Part shown: piece after piece, positions 53,904 to 63,998 of the stretch | How the letters are laid out: every line of letters starts with the position of its first letter | Position numbering within the stretch: position 1 is the first letter of the stretch | Origin: Acidobacteriota bacterium | GTDB taxonomy: Bacteria > Acidobacteriota > Terriglobia > Bryobacterales > Bryobacteraceae | Direction: 5' to 3' | NCBI GenBank assembly: GCA_025352795.1 | Contig: JANXSF010000028.1 | Location: 1-64,000 of the forward strand | Length of the DNA: 64,000 nucleotides | The notes under the pieces: model-generated | Seen by the model: the letters and a program-made list of their open reading frames with translations, nothing else | The model's database searches: none | Told to the model about the DNA's origin: nothing | Made by a program: the position numbers and the translations under genes

Positions 53904-55973
53904 TCAAGTAAGATGGGCAGCAACTAACAACATGTCGATGATCTTGATACCAATAAACGGAAGGACGATTCCCCCCAGGCCGTAGATCAACAGATGGCGT
54001 CGCAACAGCACGCTGGCGGGCACGGGCTTATAGGCGATCCCGCGCAATGCCAAAGGGATGAGCATCACAATGATCAAGGCATTGAAGATCACTGCAGACA
54101 GAATGGCGCTATTGGGAGTGGCCAACCCCATCACGTTTAAGGCAGCTAATTCGGGATACGTTGTGGCAAAGGCCGCCGGGATGATGGCGAAGTATTTAGC
54201 AACGTCATTGGCAGTTGAAAACGTAGTAAGTGCGCCGCGAGTCATCAGCATCTGCTTGCCGATTTTTACAATCTCAATCAGCTTGGTGGGATTGGAATCA
54301 AGATCCACCATGTTGCCAGCTTCCTTGGCTGCTTGCGTGCCGCTGTTCATAGCCACGGCGACGTCAGCTTGGGCCAACGCCGGTGCATCATTTGTTCCAT
54401 CCCCGGTCATCGCCACCAGACGTCCTTCCGCTTGTTTTTCGCGAATCAAGGCTAGCTTTTGTTCGGGCGTGGCTTCAGCCAGAAACTCATCCACACCAGC
54501 TTCTGCGGCGATCGCGGCAGCCGTCAGTGGATTATCTCCGGTGATCATAATGGTGCGAATCCCAGAACTACGCAGTTCCGCAAAGCGTTCTTTAATGCCG
54601 CCTTTGACTATGTCCTTCAGTTGAATCACGCCCAGGACACGAGCCCCTTCGGCCACCACCAGCGGGGTTGCACCTTGGCGGGCAATTGCATCCACACTTT
54701 GACGAACAGCATCAGGAAAGTGACCTCCCAGTTGTTCCACATATTTTTGAATGGCGTCGGTAGCTCCTTTGCGAATGGAGCGACCGTTGAGATCCACTCC
54801 GCTCATGCGCGTGCGGGCGCTGAATTCAATAAACGTGGCCCCTTTCACATCGTGCTCACGGATGCCGAATTTTTCCTTGGCCAGGACGACAACGCTGCGG
54901 CCTTCTGGTGTCTCATCGGCCAATGACGCCAGTTGCGCGGCTTCTGCTGCATCCCGTTCGCTCACCCCTGGTGCAGGAACAAACGCAACAGCCTGACGGT
55001 TGCCTAAAGTGATGGTTCCGGTTTTATCCAGCAACAAAACATCAACATCACCGGCAGCTTCCACGGCACGACCAGACATGGCCAATACGTTCGCTTGCAG
55101 CATACGATCCATGCCCGCAATGCCAATGGCAGAAAGCAGCGCCCCAATTGTAGTTGGAATCAAACAGACAAGCAGCGCCACCAGCACTGTGACTGATATT
55201 GGGGAACCTTGTCCTGCCTCTTTAACGCTGAAAAGTGAGAACGGCAGTAAGGTCACAGTGGCCAGCAGAAAGATGATGGTTAAAGATGCCAACAAAATAT
55301 TGAGAGCAATTTCATTGGGAGTTTTTTGACGCTTGGCACCTTCCACCATTGCTATCATCCGTTCCAGAAAACTTTCCCCAGGTTCGGTGCTGATGCGGAT
55401 TACCAGCCAATCGGAAAGCACCCGCGTGCCACCAGTGACAGAGCTGCGATCCCCACCGCTTTCCCTGATGACTGGAGCGCTTTCACCGGTAATGGCACTC
55501 TCATCCACGCTGGCCGCGCCTTCAATAACTTCGCCATCCATGGGAATGAATTCACCTGCTTCAGCAATTACGACGTCACCTTTTTTCAGCGTGCTGCCTG
55601 GGACGAGTTTGGAAGTCGCACCGTAGTTAGGTGTAGCCAGAATTCTTGCCTGCACATCACGACGACTTTTGCGCAAAGTATCTGCCTGGGCCTTTCCGCG
55701 ACCTTCAGCCATGGCTTCTGCAAAATTGCCGAAGAGCACCGTGAACCATAGCCAGGCGCTGATGGCAAGAATGAAGCTGGCCGGTTCTTCACCCTGATGA
55801 ATCAGGGCGTCGAAACCAAGAATCGTAGTCAGCGCGCTGCCTATCAATACTGTGAACATGACAGGGTTGCGCACCTGATGACGGGGGTCCAGCTTGCGCA
55901 GTGCGTCAGAAATAGCTTGGGCCACAATGGGGCCATTGAATAGTGGACGACTTTCAGTACGTGTGGACATCAT
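53904..55973 (-). CDS. kdpB: Potassium-transporting P-type ATPase subunit KdpB
   Basis: 689 residues. Phosphorylation site [27 protein letters not shown] actuator region (TGES), [19 protein letters not shown], and the hinge [22 protein letters not shown] are all present. [18 protein letters not shown] before the last helices is typical for KdpB. ATP hydrolysis drives high-affinity K+ uptake through KdpA. AGGAAAAT precedes the start. Same strand, 13 nt after kdpA. Confidence 0.97.
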   Translation of the reverse strand: MMSTRTESRPLFNGPIVAQAISDALRKLDPRHQVRNPVMFTVLIGSALTTILGFDALIHQGEEPASFILAISAWLWFTVLFGNFAEAMAEGRGKAQADTLRKSRRDVQARILATPNYGATSKLVPGSTLKKGDVVIAEAGEFIPMDGEVIEGAASVDESAITGESAPVIRESGGDRSSVTGGTRVLSDWLVIRISTEPGESFLERMIAMVEGAKRQKTPNEIALNILLASLTIIFLLATVTLLPFSLFSVKEAGQGSPISVTVLVALLVCLIPTTIGALLSAIGIAGMDRMLQANVLAMSGRAVEAAGDVDVLLLDKTGTITLGNRQAVAFVPAPGVSERDAAEAAQLASLADETPEGRSVVVLAKEKFGIREHDVKGATFIEFSARTRMSGVDLNGRSIRKGATDAIQKYVEQLGGHFPDAVRQSVDAIARQGATPLVVAEGARVLGVIQLKDIVKGGIKERFAELRSSGIRTIMITGDNPLTAAAIAAEAGVDEFLAEATPEQKLALIREKQAEGRLVAMTGDGTNDAPALAQADVAVAMNSGTQAAKEAGNMVDLDSNPTKLIEIVKIGKQMLMTRGALTTFSTANDVAKYFAIIPAAFATTYPELAALNVMGLATPNSAILSAVIFNALIIVMLIPLALRGIAYKPVPASVLLRRHLLIYGLGGIVLPFIGIKIIDMLLVAAHLT

Positions 55974-55986
55974 ATTTTCCTGTTAC

Positions 55987-57705
55987 TTACTTCATCAACC
56001 GAAGATGCTCAACAATGGGTCCCAGCGCTAACGCGGGGATAAACGCCAGTGCACCAACAATTACAACGGTTCCCGCCAACATCATTACGAACAAGCCTGA
56101 GTGGGTAGGAAGTGTTCCAGCACTGGGTGGAACCGTTTTCTTGGCGGCCAGTGAACCGGCAATGGCAAGCACCGGAAGTGCAACCCAATAGCGTGAAGCC
56201 AGCATGGCAATTCCACCGACTGTATTGATCAACGGCGCATTGGCACTGTATCCACCAAACGCGCTGCCGTTGTTGTTGCCCATTGAGGTGAACGCATAGA
56301 GGATTTCTGAAAATCCGTGCGGACCATAGTTGAACAGCGCAGCGATGCCTTGCACTGAGACCACTCCCACAGCAGTTCCAATCAAGGAGCAGGCAGGGGG
56401 AACAAGAATCGTCAGTGACGCCATCTTCATTTCAAACGCTTCAATCTTTTTTCCCAAATATTCCGGTGTGCGACCGACCATCAAACCGGCAAGAAACACG
56501 GCCAGGATGGCAAACACCACCAACCCGTAAAGTCCACTGCCCACGCCGCCGAAAATCACTTCCCCAAGTTGCATTAAGAACAGTTGCGCAGCCCCGCCCA
56601 GAGGCAGGTAAGAATCGTGCATAGAATTTACTGAACCGTTGGAAGCAGCAGTAGTGGCGGCGGCCCACAATCCAGAGTTCATAATGCCGATGCGTACTTC
56701 CTTGCCTTCCATGTTTGGCCCGCTGATTCCTAATTTGGAATAGACCGGCGAAGTGACCGTTTCCGACCCAATGCACGTTGCCATCAACGGTAAAAAGATG
56801 ATCAACATAACAGCCAGCAGTGCCCAGCCTTGGCGTTTGTCGTTCACCATTTGTCCGAACGTGAAACAGAATGCGGCGGGAATTAAAATGATGGAAAGCA
56901 TCTGCAGGAGGTTAGAAAGTGGCGTAGGATTTTCAAACGGATGTGCAGAATTGGCGTTGAAGAATCCGCCACCGTTGGTGCCCAATTGTTTAATGGCGAT
57001 CTGACTGGCAGCCGGGCCCATGGGAATTAGTTGTTCAGTAACCTTGGCATTTTTTTCACCAGTGGTTGGTTCAGTGAGCGACGCAGGTTGATAGGGGTGT
57101 AAATTCTGAACAACGCCCTGACTGGCTAATACAAGGGCCAGCGCGAAGGATAGCGGTAGTAAGACGTAAATGGTGGAGCGAATCAAGTCTGACCAGAAGT
57201 TACCGATTGACTTAGTCTGGCGGCGGGAAAGTCCACGAGCAAGAGCGACGGCTACTGCCATGCCAGAGGCCGCTGAAACAAAGTTCTGAACCGTCAGTGC
57301 ACTCATCTGGCTGAAATAACTCAAAACGGTTTCGCCGCCATAGTTTTGCCAATTGGTGTTGGTGGCAAAGGAGACAGCAATGTTCCATGCCGTGTGTGGA
57401 TCAAGCGGGCCGAACGATTGCGGATTCCAGGGCATCCATTGTTGCGTTCGAAGAATGGCATAAACCAGCAGCAACCCTGCGGCGTTAAACAGCAGCATGG
57501 ATTTGGCGTAATCAGCCCAGGACATTTCTGTACTGGGGTCAATACCGCTCAGTTTATAAATCACCGATTCCAGCGGCTTCAAAACTTTGGCGGGGCCGGG
57601 TTCCTGCTTGGAGTAGATAGCGGCCATGTAGGCGCCAAGCGGTTTCACCAGCGCAAACAAGACCGCAAAATATACGACGATCTGAATCCATTCAAGGGAA
57701 GTCAT
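55987..57705 (-). CDS. kdpA: Potassium-transporting ATPase subunit KdpA
   Basis: 572 residues, about ten membrane helices in four pore-type repeats. Selectivity-filter-like segments: SFATNTNWQNYGGETVLSYF, QLGTNGGGFFNANSAHPFENPTPL, ATTAASNGSVNSMHDS and ALTSMGNNNGSAFGG-like AFTSMGNNNGSAFGGYS. KdpA forms the K+ pathway. It is preceded by kdpF with a 4-nt gap. Confidence 0.97.
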   Translation of the reverse strand: MTSLEWIQIVVYFAVLFALVKPLGAYMAAIYSKQEPGPAKVLKPLESVIYKLSGIDPSTEMSWADYAKSMLLFNAAGLLLVYAILRTQQWMPWNPQSFGPLDPHTAWNIAVSFATNTNWQNYGGETVLSYFSQMSALTVQNFVSAASGMAVAVALARGLSRRQTKSIGNFWSDLIRSTIYVLLPLSFALALVLASQGVVQNLHPYQPASLTEPTTGEKNAKVTEQLIPMGPAASQIAIKQLGTNGGGFFNANSAHPFENPTPLSNLLQMLSIILIPAAFCFTFGQMVNDKRQGWALLAVMLIIFLPLMATCIGSETVTSPVYSKLGISGPNMEGKEVRIGIMNSGLWAAATTAASNGSVNSMHDSYLPLGGAAQLFLMQLGEVIFGGVGSGLYGLVVFAILAVFLAGLMVGRTPEYLGKKIEAFEMKMASLTILVPPACSLIGTAVGVVSVQGIAALFNYGPHGFSEILYAFTSMGNNNGSAFGGYSANAPLINTVGGIAMLASRYWVALPVLAIAGSLAAKKTVPPSAGTLPTHSGLFVMMLAGTVVIVGALAFIPALALGPIVEHLRLMK

Positions 57706-57709
57706 TGAG

Positions 57710-57799
57710 TTAGAAACGCTCCGGGTTGATAAGAGCTACTAAAAGATAGAGCAAAAGCAGGGCAGCAATCGCGCCTCCTGCTACGTAGAGAGCTGGCAT
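57710..57799 (-). CDS. kdpF: KdpF, small potassium-pump subunit
   Basis: Just 29 residues (MPALYVAGGAIAALLLLYLL, then VALINPERF): one membrane helix ending in the conserved N-P-E-R-F/L of KdpF. AGGAG stands 6 nt before ATG. It lies directly upstream of kdpA, as in other kdpFABC operons. KdpF stabilises the complex in the membrane. Confidence 0.9.
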   Translation of the reverse strand: MPALYVAGGAIAALLLLYLLVALINPERF

Positions 57800-57808
57800 A
57801 AAAAACTC

Positions 57809-57895
57809 CTAAGAAGCCTTGCTGGCTTGGTGCACAAAGAATATGGAGAGGGCGAAAAAGCCCAGTGTGAGAAACAGAAACAGGATGTCTTCCAT
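57809..57895 (-). CDS. Tiny membrane protein upstream of kdpF
   Basis: 28 residues (MEDILFLFLTLGFFALSIFF, then VHQASKAS): one membrane helix and a short basic tail. It lies 9 nt before kdpF on the same strand. It resembles the small LFFALS-containing peptides sometimes found ahead of kdpF in other phyla. It is probably the first gene of the kdp operon. No clear ribosome-binding site. Confidence 0.6.
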   Translation of the reverse strand: MEDILFLFLTLGFFALSIFFVHQASKAS

Positions 57896-58041
57896 GTCTC
57901 AACTTTAGAGTGGCGCGTGTTAAGACCTTGTCAAGATGAGGGTGAGATGTATCAGGAAAGTATAAAAAAGATTGAAGGCGCACCAGATCTTAATTGGCGA
58001 TAATGAAGGGGAACTGGGGGAAGTTGCCAAACGGCAGCAGA

Positions 58042-58680
58042 ATGAGCCAAAAGATTCGCATTTTACTAGCCGATGATCACGCCGTAGTCCGCAAGGGCTT
58101 TCGTCTGATTTTATCTTCCCAGCCTGATATGGAAATTATTGGGGAGGCTGGCAATGGGAAGGAATGCGTTACTATGGCCACCGAACTAAATCCCGATATT
58201 GTGGTGATGGATGTGGCTATGCCGGAACTAAATGGCATTGAAGCAACACGTCGTTTGGCCGCAAGCAATCCGCAAACCAGAGTGCTGGCGCTGAGCATGC
58301 ACAAGGACTCCGTTTATGTGCGCGAAATTTTGCGGGCTGGCGCCAAAGGCTATCTACTGAAAGATTCGCTGGATACAGAACTGTTGGCAGCGGTCCGGGC
58401 GGTGGCCCGAGGGGAAGGCTATCTTCACCCTTCGGTGTCAGAAGCGGTGCTGGTAGATTACCGGCGTCACGTAACCGATCCGTTGGATTTGCTTAGCAGT
58501 CGCGAACGTGAAGTGCTCCAGTTGATTGCCGAAGGGAAGACCAACAAGGATATTGCCACGCTCCTGAACTTGAGCGTTTATACAGTGGACGCGCATCGTG
58601 GTCGGATCATGGAGAAGCTGAATTTGCATTCCACTGGGGAACTGGTTCGGTTCGCAGTGCGCAAGGGTTTGATCGATTAA
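58042..58680 (+). CDS. NarL/FixJ-type response regulator
   Basis: 212 residues from ATG 58042 (MSQKIRILLADDHAVVRKGF); a TTG at 58024, right after GGGGGAAG, is also possible. Receiver domain: acidic ADD pair, phospho-acceptor in DIVVMDVAMPELNGIEA, Ser/Lys switch LALSMHK and GYLLKDS. The C-terminal LuxR HTH is LSSREREVLQLIAEGKTNKDIATLLNLSVYTVDAHRGRIMEKL. No histidine kinase is adjacent. It is divergent from the kdp operon with about 150 nt between, so regulation of kdp is possible but not shown; normal Kdp control is by KdpD/KdpE, an OmpR-type regulator. Confidence 0.92.
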   Translation: MSQKIRILLADDHAVVRKGFRLILSSQPDMEIIGEAGNGKECVTMATELNPDIVVMDVAMPELNGIEATRRLAASNPQTRVLALSMHKDSVYVREILRAGAKGYLLKDSLDTELLAAVRAVARGEGYLHPSVSEAVLVDYRRHVTDPLDLLSSREREVLQLIAEGKTNKDIATLLNLSVYTVDAHRGRIMEKLNLHSTGELVRFAVRKGLID

Positions 58681-58696
58681 TGTAGGCCAATCGAGA

Positions 58697-58725
58697 AGCC
58701 CGTCGTTCTCTGACGGCGGGCTTTT
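58697..58725 (+). terminator. Rho-independent terminator after response regulator
   Basis: A 10-bp stem (AGCCCGTCGT with ACGGCGGGCT, one G-U pair) with a 6-nt loop, followed by TTTT at 58722-58725. It sits 17 nt after the stop codon, and its symmetry could also serve the convergent receptor gene. Confidence 0.8.
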
Positions 58726-58740
58726 CATATCAACTACTGA

Positions 58741-61700
58741 CTAAAAACTGAACCGCAATGACATCTGAATTTGACGCTGTGCACCAAGGCCCACCGCACT
58801 TTCCACCGTCTGCTGAATCTGCCCGAATGATCCACCTGTGGTCGCTGTGTAAGCCTGCCCAGGTTGCAGCGTGTTGCCTGAAGTGCCCAATACATTGTTC
58901 AAACGTACTACCGGATTTGCGAAGTTCGCTTTGTTGAACAGGTTGTAAACCTCAAAGCGAAACTCAGTATTCAAGCGCTCTGTCAATTTGAACTTCTTGT
59001 GGAGCGTCAAATCCAGTTGACTGAGTCCTGGGCCGTGCAATGCACCACGACCAAGGTTACCGAACGTGCCTGGATTCGGCACGGAAAATGCCGAAGGGTT
59101 CAGAAAGTACTTCTTGTCACTTACATTTTGAAGGAACGGATTCACACCCGCTACAACGTCTGGGAAACGGACGTCGCGTGAATTTCCTCCTCCTAAAACG
59201 TTAATCACCGGAACAGTCACCGGAGTGCCACTAACCACAATGGGCGCATGCACAATGGTGCCGTTACGAGTATCCCGATACACAATGTCAGGACGTGTAA
59301 TGCGGATATCCAGCGGCAGTCCGCTGCGCGCATTCACAATACCACCAACCTGCCAGCCCCCAATCCATCGATTATTTTTCGCAAAAGGAAGTTCATACAT
59401 GGCGGAAATATTGGCGCTATGACGAACGTCAAAAGCGTTGTTGCCGCGGTCAGCTTTGAAGTTATATGGGTTAGTGGCGGTGTTTGCTTCGTTTGATCCA
59501 CCAGTGTTGCCGATGCTATGCCCGTAGGTCCATTGCGCACCCAACGTCAAGCCCTTGCTGAAGCGGCGGTTCAGTGTGGTTTGTAACGAATCATAATGAT
59601 CGGTCCCACCGGTGGTCTTGTAATCAATCTCACCAAATTGCGGACCAAATTCACGAACCACAGAACCAACGCCAGTGGTTGCATTCATTGTGACGCCAAT
59701 TACTTTGTTGGCAGTGCTACGCAAAAACAAGTTGCGGCCCTGGCTACCCACATACGCCATTTGCAAAATCGCGCCGAAAGGAAGCTGTTGCTGCACAGAG
59801 AAGGTGTAACTCAGAATCTTTTCGGGCACCTTGTAACCAGGCGCGTACGCTCTGACCCCAATGCCGGTTGCTGTGTTCACGTTGAAATTCTTGATCACGG
59901 ACAAGGCGTCAATCGGATATCGACCTACTGCAGAAACACTCACGCGATCACTTTCAATTGGTTGAATCAAGTCTTCACCTTGGCCCGGACCGTAGTAATA
60001 ACCCGATCCGATTCGCAATGTGGTCTTACCCTTCAGCGAATCCGGTGTCCAGCTCAAAGCCAGACGCGGTCCGAAGCTGGCCTTTGCTGTCTGATAGAAA
60101 GGACGGCTACCGGGAACGTCTAACTTGCCCGTAACAATGTTGTAAAGTACAACAAGATTTCGATCTTCCCGCATGGGTGTGTAGTATTCATAGCGTAGGC
60201 CGTAACTCAAAGTAACATTCGGTCGAATTTTGTATTCATCCTGCGCGTAGACATCAAACATCTCAGTCTTTCCAAAACGATTTCCCGTTGCACCATTGTT
60301 AAACGGGCTGGGGGCGCTAAGATCCCCATTCACAGTGATGGTAGGTGTGTTTGCCAGGAATGCATTCAAGTTACTAAACGCGTAAGTAACGCCGCCCAGT
60401 CTGTCTGTATAAAGACGCACTTGACGGAATTCACCACCTAACTTGAAGTTATGGTTCCCTTTGATCCAGCTTAAGTTATCCACATAGCTGAGTGAGTAAT
60501 TTGTATAGGGTTGGCCACGGCCATTGGTAGCGCTGCTTGCCCGCACCTGACCCGAAGGAATGGAAATACCAGCACTCGCACCTTGACCGCCGATTCCTAC
60601 CAGAACATTGGCCCCGGTTATGTTCAACGTCACACCGCTAAGGTCTAATCCAGTAACTATCGGCGCCACGCCGTTGGTGCGTGTCTTGGGTCCGTTGTAA
60701 CCGAACTTTGCTTCGTTAATCACAGTAGGCGCAAGAATGCGCTGCCAACTAAGAACGCCGTTTTGGGCAAGGGCTCGTTGTTCAAATGCGCTGCCGGAAA
60801 CATCGAAGGGTGACGTGGAGTGCCCATCATCACAGAACCAACGGACATAAAACATGTTCTTTTCACTTTGACGATAATCGAAACGGATGCTTTCAGAATT
60901 TTCATTCACCACCGAGCGTCCATCAATCTGCGCCAAATCGAAATCAGGGTTTGGCGTGATTGCATTGCCAATTGGATATGCGCCGAATAATGGCTTGACA
61001 GAAGCCTCCACACAGCGGACGGTGGAACCAGGTACGCAGATCGGTAAATTGCGAACTACGGCACTTGGTACTTGCCCAAGCAGGGGGAACCCTGCGCGTT
61101 GTCGCAAACCTTCGTAGTGACCAAAGACGAATAGCTTGTCTTTAATGATTGCGCCACCCAGCGAACCACCGAATTGATTCAGTCGTAATGGCGATTTGAA
61201 AAGTCCATCGAAATAGTTGCGTGCATCCAGCGAAGAATTTCGCAAGTATTCAAACACGCTGCCATGTAATTCATTGCCGCCAGATTTGGTGACAATGCTA
61301 ATCTGCCCGCCAGTGCCAGTTCCATATTCCGCCGGATAGTTGCTGGACTCCACACGGAACTCCTGCACTGTTTCCAGACTCGCTTGCAAGCGGAAACTGG
61401 AAGAGGTCTGACCGTTAATGTTCCCCGGAGAAGAGTCAATGATGGAAGATCCTTCAACTCCATCGAATCGCACGGCATTTTGTTGGTTCGCCCGACCGCT
61501 GAAGCGAATGTTGTCGTAAGTGCCGCCACCTGCGGTTTGCGCACCAGGTGCCAAAAGATAAAGTTGCGAAATTTGTCGACCGTTAAGAGGCATGCTGGCC
61601 ACTTCACGGGCGTTAATGTTTGCCCCAACGGAAGCGGAACTAGTGTCAATCACAACTAGCTCTCCACCTGAAACTGAAATCTCTGTACTTACTGATGCGG

Positions 61701-62010
61701 GCATCATAGTTACAGTCACATTACGTTCCTGTCCAACGGCAAGGTTCATATCCTTGAATTGCGCATTGGCCAAACCTGGACTCACCACGGTCATGGAATA
61801 AACTGAGGGACTCAAGCCGGGGATAAAGAATGTAGCTGTATCGTTGGATGTTGCTTCGCGTTCCGCGCCTGTTTTTTGATTTTTGACAGTAATTTTGGCC
61901 CCGCGAATCAATGCGCCAGAGGAATCCACAATGGTTCCAGAGATGCGCGCCTGATCCAGTTGGGCTGGCGCGACACTCATAAAGACAATAGTTGAGAATA
62001 GGTATTTCAT
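58741..62010 (-). CDS. Oar-type TonB-dependent receptor with carboxypeptidase-regulatory domain
   Basis: 1089 residues. Signal peptide MKYLFSTIVFMSVAPAQ; CarboxypepD_reg-like domain (ARISGTIVDSSGALIRGAKI ... FIPGLSPSVYSMTVVSPG); plug region (INAREVASMPLNGRQISQLYLLAPG, YGTGTGGQISIVTKSGGNELHG); long beta-barrel (e.g. NVTLSYGLRYEYYTPM) ending RQIQMSLRFSF with terminal Phe. Same architecture as the receptor at 12249-15689 but clearly diverged in sequence. Ligand unknown. Confidence 0.9.
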   Translation of the reverse strand: MKYLFSTIVFMSVAPAQLDQARISGTIVDSSGALIRGAKITVKNQKTGAEREATSNDTATFFIPGLSPSVYSMTVVSPGLANAQFKDMNLAVGQERNVTVTMMPASVSTEISVSGGELVVIDTSSASVGANINAREVASMPLNGRQISQLYLLAPGAQTAGGGTYDNIRFSGRANQQNAVRFDGVEGSSIIDSSPGNINGQTSSSFRLQASLETVQEFRVESSNYPAEYGTGTGGQISIVTKSGGNELHGSVFEYLRNSSLDARNYFDGLFKSPLRLNQFGGSLGGAIIKDKLFVFGHYEGLRQRAGFPLLGQVPSAVVRNLPICVPGSTVRCVEASVKPLFGAYPIGNAITPNPDFDLAQIDGRSVVNENSESIRFDYRQSEKNMFYVRWFCDDGHSTSPFDVSGSAFEQRALAQNGVLSWQRILAPTVINEAKFGYNGPKTRTNGVAPIVTGLDLSGVTLNITGANVLVGIGGQGASAGISIPSGQVRASSATNGRGQPYTNYSLSYVDNLSWIKGNHNFKLGGEFRQVRLYTDRLGGVTYAFSNLNAFLANTPTITVNGDLSAPSPFNNGATGNRFGKTEMFDVYAQDEYKIRPNVTLSYGLRYEYYTPMREDRNLVVLYNIVTGKLDVPGSRPFYQTAKASFGPRLALSWTPDSLKGKTTLRIGSGYYYGPGQGEDLIQPIESDRVSVSAVGRYPIDALSVIKNFNVNTATGIGVRAYAPGYKVPEKILSYTFSVQQQLPFGAILQMAYVGSQGRNLFLRSTANKVIGVTMNATTGVGSVVREFGPQFGEIDYKTTGGTDHYDSLQTTLNRRFSKGLTLGAQWTYGHSIGNTGGSNEANTATNPYNFKADRGNNAFDVRHSANISAMYELPFAKNNRWIGGWQVGGIVNARSGLPLDIRITRPDIVYRDTRNGTIVHAPIVVSGTPVTVPVINVLGGGNSRDVRFPDVVAGVNPFLQNVSDKKYFLNPSAFSVPNPGTFGNLGRGALHGPGLSQLDLTLHKKFKLTERLNTEFRFEVYNLFNKANFANPVVRLNNVLGTSGNTLQPGQAYTATTGGSFGQIQQTVESAVGLGAQRQIQMSLRFSF

Positions 62011-62110
62011 TCCTTACGACGATATCAGTGGATCTGTTTCAGTACGATGACAAGTTAGTTACATGTTCGCTTCACTTGGAATTAGAATTTTTTATATACT
62101 TAGCAAATCC

Positions 62111-63727
62111 ATGCCAGCCCCCAGTTATGCCAAAGGCCCCGATGCTCCACTTTCAACGCTAACCTTGGCCCAGACTCTTGCCCAAACCGCAATGCGTTTC
62201 CCCCAACACGAAGCGCTAATCGTGCGTCATCAAAACATCCGCTACACTTGGCAACAATTCGATGAAGCAGTGACCCTTGTTGCCCGAGGTCTTGCTGGCC
62301 TTGGCCTGCAACCCCAGGATCGTGTGGGCATCTGGTCTACAACCTGTGTGGAATGGGTTCTGTTGCAGTATGCTTGCGCACGCGCTGGTTATGTTCTGGT
62401 GAATGTGAACCCCGCCTACCGGTCGCATGAAATGGCTTTCATCCTGCGCAAATCGGCGATTAAAGCATTGTTTCTCTATGTCCAGGACGGGCGAGCGAAC
62501 TATCAACAAATTCTTGATTCCGCGCGCTCCTCGGAACATCCGCTGACTCACGTGGTTCACTTGGGAACAAGTGAATGGGATGCACTGCTTGCCAACGGTT
62601 GCGACTTGCCTTCAACACCAGTCGAAGCTCACCACGTTACTAACATTCAGTACACGTCAGGAACTACTGGAAGTCCAAAAGGCGTTCTACTTACACATCA
62701 TAATTTGGTCAACAACGCATTTTACACTGGCGACTGGTTAGCCCTGACGGAACAAGACCGCATGGTTGTCCCGTTTCCCTTGTATCATTGCGCCGGGTGT
62801 GTTTGTTCTGTTCTGAATTGTGTAACGCGAGGCACTACCATCATCCTGCCTTCCCCCTCATTCGATCCGCGTGCTTCGCTTGAAGCCGTGCAGGAAGAGC
62901 GAGCCACTGTCATAGGCGGTGTGCCCACCATGTTCATTGCCCAATTGCAACACCCGGAGTTCTGCCACTTCGACCTCAGCACGCTACGCGTCGCCTTCAT
63001 GGGAGGCGCGCCCTGCCCTGTGGAACTATTGAAGCAAGTGAATTCACTGATGCATTGCCCGGAGGTGGCGGTGATTTATGGGCAAACAGAAGCATCGCCC
63101 ATCATCACCATGCATGGTGGTAAAGATAGTTTCGAACAGCGCACATCCACCGTTGGTTCAGCCGTCCCCAATTGCGAAGTGAAGATTATTGATCCAGCCA
63201 CTGGCCAGACGTTGCCGCAAGGTGAACCCGGCGAATTATGCGCCCGTGGCTACTTACTCATGACAGGCTATGATCATGAACCCGAAGCCACAGCCCGCGC
63301 TGTGGACGCTGATGGTTGGCTTCATACAGGCGACTTGGCAGTCATGCGGGAAGACGGTCATTTCCACATCTGCGGACGGGCCAAGGATCTAATCATCCGC
63401 GGCGGTGAGAACATTTATCCAGCAGAAATTGAAGGCTTCCTTTTCACCCATCCTAAAATCGCCGATGCCCATGTGGTAGGTTTGCCCGATCTGAAATTTG
63501 GTGAAATTGTTGGAGTTTGGGTACGTTTGCATCCCGGACAAACAGTAACGCCGGAGGAGATCCGCGAATTCTGCACCGGTCAAATTGCTCACTTTAAAGT
63601 CCCCCATCACATTCGCATTGTGGATGAGTTCCCCATGACCATCAGCGGCAAGGTGCAGAAATTCCGCATCAGGGAAATGGAAATTGAAGCGCTTGGACTA
63701 GGCAACCAGATCGTAGCTACAGCGTAG
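62111..63727 (+). CDS. Fatty-acyl-CoA/AMP-dependent synthetase
   Basis: 538 residues from ATG 62111; a longer frame to 62063 adds unlikely residues. ANL family, intact: P-loop QYTSGTTGSPKGVLLTHHN, MGGAPCPVELL, VIYGQTEASPI, GYDHEPEATARAVDADGWLHTGDLA, GRAKDLIIRGGENIYPAEIE, and the catalytic Lys in SGKVQKFRIRE. Closest in pattern to medium- or long-chain fatty-acid-CoA ligases (FadD3/AcsF-like). Contrast with the broken ligase at 35337. Divergent from the receptor gene. Confidence 0.9.
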   Translation: MPAPSYAKGPDAPLSTLTLAQTLAQTAMRFPQHEALIVRHQNIRYTWQQFDEAVTLVARGLAGLGLQPQDRVGIWSTTCVEWVLLQYACARAGYVLVNVNPAYRSHEMAFILRKSAIKALFLYVQDGRANYQQILDSARSSEHPLTHVVHLGTSEWDALLANGCDLPSTPVEAHHVTNIQYTSGTTGSPKGVLLTHHNLVNNAFYTGDWLALTEQDRMVVPFPLYHCAGCVCSVLNCVTRGTTIILPSPSFDPRASLEAVQEERATVIGGVPTMFIAQLQHPEFCHFDLSTLRVAFMGGAPCPVELLKQVNSLMHCPEVAVIYGQTEASPIITMHGGKDSFEQRTSTVGSAVPNCEVKIIDPATGQTLPQGEPGELCARGYLLMTGYDHEPEATARAVDADGWLHTGDLAVMREDGHFHICGRAKDLIIRGGENIYPAEIEGFLFTHPKIADAHVVGLPDLKFGEIVGVWVRLHPGQTVTPEEIREFCTGQIAHFKVPHHIRIVDEFPMTISGKVQKFRIREMEIEALGLGNQIVATA

Positions 63728-63734
63728 AGGGAAG

Positions 63735-63998
63735 TTACTCTTTGCTTTTTGAGATTTCTGCGTAAACCGCCGAAACTGCCCGGCAGTAATCATCTGGTGA
63801 CATCAAAATCTGCAAGCCCCGCTGCCCGGCAGATATAGAGATTACATCATATAGAATGGCCGTTTCATCCAACCAAACCGGATACACTTTCTTCGACGCC
63901 ATAGCAGTTATACCACCACGAATATATCCAGTAAGTGGAAGCACTTCCTGCAATGGAACTGTTTCGATTTTACGATCACCAGTTACCTTAGCCAGCGC
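63735..63998 (-). CDS. ybaK: YbaK/EbsC-type aminoacyl-tRNA deacylase, N-terminus beyond window
   Basis: The last 87 or so codons are inside the window, entering at the right edge. LAKVTGDRKIETVPLQEVLPLTGYIRGGI ... KKVYPVWLDETAILYDVISISAGQRGLQILMSPDDYCRAV matches the C-terminal half of Cys-tRNA(Pro) deacylases (GYxxGGIxP, then the GGQRGLQ motif). The enzyme hydrolyses mischarged Cys-tRNA(Pro). An internal ATG at 63953 is not the true start. It ends 8 nt from the acyl-CoA synthetase stop, convergent. Confidence 0.85.
   Translation of the reverse strand, partial: ALAKVTGDRKIETVPLQEVLPLTGYIRGGITAMASKKVYPVWLDETAILYDVISISAGQRGLQILMSPDDYCRAVSAVYAEISKSKE

Noticed and set aside
53904-57705. Frameshifts in kdpA or kdpB
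   Set aside because: Both read through as single full-length frames with all motifs.
57702-57983. 93-codon minus-strand frame upstream of kdpA
   Set aside because: It runs out of frame through kdpF and the tiny membrane peptide, which both have better support.
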